A stretch of DNA of 64,000 bases from Mycolicibacterium moriokaense (GTDB lineage Bacteria; Actinomycetota; Actinomycetes; Mycobacteriales; Mycobacteriaceae), in NCBI RefSeq assembly GCF_003201655.1, contig NZ_QJJU01000012.1, positions 1 to 64,000 of the forward strand. The letters are read 5' to 3'. Positions 61,966 through 64,000 of the stretch are shown here, piece after piece. A program made the position numbers and the translations under genes. Under the pieces are notes generated by a model. It did not search any database. It worked only from the letters and a program-made list of their open reading frames with translations, and was not told the DNA's origin. Numbering within the stretch: the stretch's first letter is position 1; the number at the start of each line of letters is the position of its first letter.

Positions 61966-62262
61966 GCACGCGAGCCTACCGGTGGCCCAACCAGCCTCCG
62001 GCAAGACTTTAAATCAGGCCGATTCGATCAAAATGAGCGAAACCAAATGCGTTGGGGTAACCAGCCAGTTGTGGTATTTGACGCTGTCGTTTGCAGTGCA
62101 GGTCCGATTGACAGCTAACCCCTGGTCTCTTAGCGTGCGGCACAGGCTTGACGACGATTGGACTGCGTGTGGGATCTGTAGACGAGTGCCGCTCGTCGGC
62201 ATGCGTGTGCGCCGCTCGGCGATCGGGGTAGCTCCGGTGCCTCAGTCCTTCGGCAGTCAACC
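61966..62262. other. Intergenic region before the mce operon
   Basis: 297 bp without a convincing gene on either strand. It is locally AT-rich around 62010-62045 and contains scattered TTGAC motifs, so it probably holds divergent promoters for the zinc-finger/CDF pair and the yrbE operon. Confidence 0.5.
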
Positions 62263-63027
62263 GTGACGGGGACCGCCTGGTCCAAGCCCGCCTTCGCCAT
62301 CGGTGATTTCGTCGTCCTCGCCGGCGAGACCTTCGCCGCGATGGTTCGCCCGCCGTTCGCGTGGCGTGAGCTTCTTGACCAGATCTGGTTCGTGGCAAGG
62401 GTGTCGATCGTCCCGACGCTGGTGCTATCGATTCCCTATACGGTCCTCATCGTCTTCACGCTGAATATCGTGTTGATCGAGGTGGGCGCAGGCGACCTGT
62501 CGGGCGCCGGAGCGGCGCTGGCATCGGTCACGCAGGTGGGTCCGGTGGTGACCGCGATCGTCGTGTCCGGCGCTGGCTCCACCGCTATGTGTGCTGATCT
62601 GGGCGCCAGGACGATTCGCGAGGAGATCGACGCGATGAAGGTCATCGGCGTCGACCCCATCCGTGCTCTCGTGGTGCCACGGGTGGTGGCCGCGACTTTC
62701 GTTGCGCTGATGCTGTATTCGGTCGTCGCTGTCGTCGGTCTTGCAGGAAGCTACTTCTTTGTTGTGTACATCCAGCACGTCACGCCCGGCGCCTTTGTCG
62801 CAGGGATGACACTGCTGACAGGTCTGCCGCAGGTGGTCGTTTCATTGGTCAAGGCGCTGCTGTTCGGCCTCTCGGCGGGTCTCATCGCCTGCTACAAGGG
62901 GCTGCACGTCGGCGGTGGGCCGACAGCCGTCGGCAATGCCGTCAACGAGACGGTGGTGTTCGCGTTCATGGCATTGTTCGTCATCAACATTTTGGCCACC
63001 GCGTTCGGCGTGAAGGTGGCTCCATGA
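62263..63027 (+). CDS. YrbE/MlaE-family permease (first of an mce operon)
   Basis: A 254-aa MlaE/YrbE permease with five or six hydrophobic segments; the conserved cytosolic loop ARTIREEIDAMKVIGVDPIRALVVPR is the contact with the MceG-type ATPase. YrbE pairs form the inner-membrane part of Mce lipid importers. GTG 62263; the stop overlaps the second YrbE start by 4 bp. Confidence 0.93.
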   Translation: MTGTAWSKPAFAIGDFVVLAGETFAAMVRPPFAWRELLDQIWFVARVSIVPTLVLSIPYTVLIVFTLNIVLIEVGAGDLSGAGAALASVTQVGPVVTAIVVSGAGSTAMCADLGARTIREEIDAMKVIGVDPIRALVVPRVVAATFVALMLYSVVAVVGLAGSYFFVVYIQHVTPGAFVAGMTLLTGLPQVVVSLVKALLFGLSAGLIACYKGLHVGGGPTAVGNAVNETVVFAFMALFVINILATAFGVKVAP

Positions 63028-63875
63028 GTACTCGAGTCGAAAAGGACTTCGCGCCGTTCAGCGCGGCGCGCAGTGGCGTAGTCGACGCGACCCGCAGGGT
63101 TGGTGAGCAGGCGGCCTTTGTCGGCAAATCGCTCGCGAACACCCCCGATGCCGTCCGGCGCTATCCGGGCGAGGTGCTGCGGCTGATCGCGGGCATGGGT
63201 ATGGGCACAGGAGCGCTTGCAATCATCGGCGGCACGGTGGCGATCATCGGCTTCCTCACGCTGTGCACAGGCGCGCTGATCGCCGCGCAGGGGTACAACA
63301 CGCTCTCCAACGTCGGGATCGAAGCGCTCACCGGCTTCCTCGGGGCGTTTCTGAATGTGCGGTTCATCGCACCGGCGACCGCTGGCGTGGCCCTTGCCGC
63401 GACCATCGGTGCAGGCGCCACCGCGCAGCTCGGCGCCATGCGCATCAACGAGGAGATCGACGCCCTCGAGGTGATGGGTATCCGGCCGATCACCTACCTA
63501 GCTTCCACACGCATCGTGGCGGGAGTGGTGGCGGTCATCCCGATCTACACCGTCTCAGTCTTGATGTCCTTTCTGGCGACCCGGTTCGGCACGACGATCG
63601 TCTACGGACAGTCGCGGGGCGTCTACGACCACTACTTCACGACGTTCCTTCAGCCGACCGACCTGTTGTGGTCCTTCATTGAGGCGCTGTCGATGGCGGC
63701 CGCCGTGATGGCGGTGCACACCTACTACGGATATACGGCGACGGGCGGTCCGGCAGGCGTCGGCGAGGCCGTCGGCCGTGCGGTGCGCACGTCGATCACC
63801 GCGGGAGTCTTCATCCTTTTGACCATCACGCTGTCTGTGTACGGACAGTCCGGCAATTTCCACTTGTCGGGGTGA
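63024..63875 (+). CDS. YrbE/MlaE-family permease (second of the pair)
   Basis: A 283-aa YrbE permease with a longer N-terminal cytosolic part (about 1-50), the ATPase-facing loop GAMRINEEIDALEVMGIRPITYLASTRI, and a C-terminal membrane region ending SVYGQSGNFHLSG. Partner of the upstream permease. Its TGA overlaps the ATG of the following Mce gene by one base. Confidence 0.93.
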   Translation: MSTRVEKDFAPFSAARSGVVDATRRVGEQAAFVGKSLANTPDAVRRYPGEVLRLIAGMGMGTGALAIIGGTVAIIGFLTLCTGALIAAQGYNTLSNVGIEALTGFLGAFLNVRFIAPATAGVALAATIGAGATAQLGAMRINEEIDALEVMGIRPITYLASTRIVAGVVAVIPIYTVSVLMSFLATRFGTTIVYGQSRGVYDHYFTTFLQPTDLLWSFIEALSMAAAVMAVHTYYGYTATGGPAGVGEAVGRAVRTSITAGVFILLTITLSVYGQSGNFHLSG

Positions 63876-64000
63876 TGGGAATGGCCATCGAGGGAACCAA
63901 CTCGTCCCGACGCGACAGGATCGACCCCATTTGGTGGGCGCCGGTGCTACTTCTTGTCATCGTGGCGTTGTCCACGCTGACGGTCTTGCTGTTCAACGGA
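63875..64000 (+). CDS. Mce-family protein, 5' part (cut by window edge)
   Basis: An ORF from ATG 63875 (alternative ATG 63881) opening MGMAIEGTNSSRRDRIDPIW and continuing into a membrane anchor (APVLLLVIVALSTLTVLLF) before the edge. Position directly after two yrbE genes and the anchor near residue 20 identify it as the first Mce subunit (MceA type). The rest of the operon lies outside the window. Confidence 0.88.
   Translation, partial: MGMAIEGTNSSRRDRIDPIWWAPVLLLVIVALSTLTVLLFNG

Overview
The window is chromosomal DNA of a mycobacterium, most likely a rapid grower of the Mycolicibacterium type. GC content is high, genes start at ATG, GTG or TTG, and the backbone follows the order of the Mycobacterium tuberculosis Rv0799c-Rv0826 block: DyP peroxidase, M18 aminopeptidase, VOC protein, purL, CPBP protease, SCP-like protein, purF, purM, DUF3073, ygfZ, pabC, nitrobindin, sseC, cysA2, thiX, lmeA, glnR, mshD, pstB, phoU, LCP protein, dusB, desA1, TetR and a DUF2236 protein. 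Family names rest on recognisable motifs and gene order; no database search was run.

Layout. 1-11.6 kb: encapsulin-cargo peroxidase, peptidase, three purine genes (with purM at 17.8 kb), a solitary Mce-family gene and small enzymes. 12.7-17.2 kb: an accessory operon of acyl-CoA dehydrogenase, aminoglycoside-phosphotransferase-fold kinase, TetR and two SDRs, resembling the two halves of ACAD10/ACAD11. 18.9-24.6 kb: folate-related genes, an adenylate cyclase, a substrate-binding lipoprotein, nitrobindin and small exported proteins. A conspicuous 22.12-22.31 kb element combines a full anti-16S Shine-Dalgarno, a 12-codon ORF and a 13-bp-stem terminator. 24.7-27.8 kb: a sulfur operon (DUF4395, cysA2, sseC) behind a polycysteine leader ORF, plus thiX and lmeA. 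27.9-36.9 kb: glnR-mshD and the pstSCAB phosphate importer with PHO-box-like repeats at pstS and phoU. A three-gene oxidoreductase/MarR module, including a pseudogene made by a 13-bp tandem duplication, sits between pstB and phoU. 36.9-46.4 kb: LCP, DusB, DesA1, two tandem secreted paralogues, TetR, DUF2236 protein and a Ser/Thr kinase. 46.6-47.4 kb: a dead integrase remnant beside tRNA-Lys, then tRNA-Glu, tRNA-Asp and tRNA-Phe.

47.4-60.7 kb is an accessory oxidative-catabolism region. A Baeyer-Villiger-type monooxygenase and ferredoxin diverge from an operon of P450, alpha/beta-hydrolase, SDR, P450 and quinone-oxidoreductase-like enzyme, across a control region with four GTAC-N6-GTAC palindromes. 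Next come two MBL hydrolases (one frameshifted) flanking SnoaL-like and SRPBCC proteins, then a DUF2834 protein, a TetR and a phytoene-desaturase-like enzyme. The last two units share a perfect GTCAATATTGAC operator. The chemistry suggests oxidation and ring or ester cleavage of a hydrophobic ketone or terpenoid-like substrate, but the substrate is not known. 60.7-64 kb: a cation-efflux transporter, a UBP zinc-finger protein and the start of an mce operon (two YrbE permeases and a truncated Mce gene).
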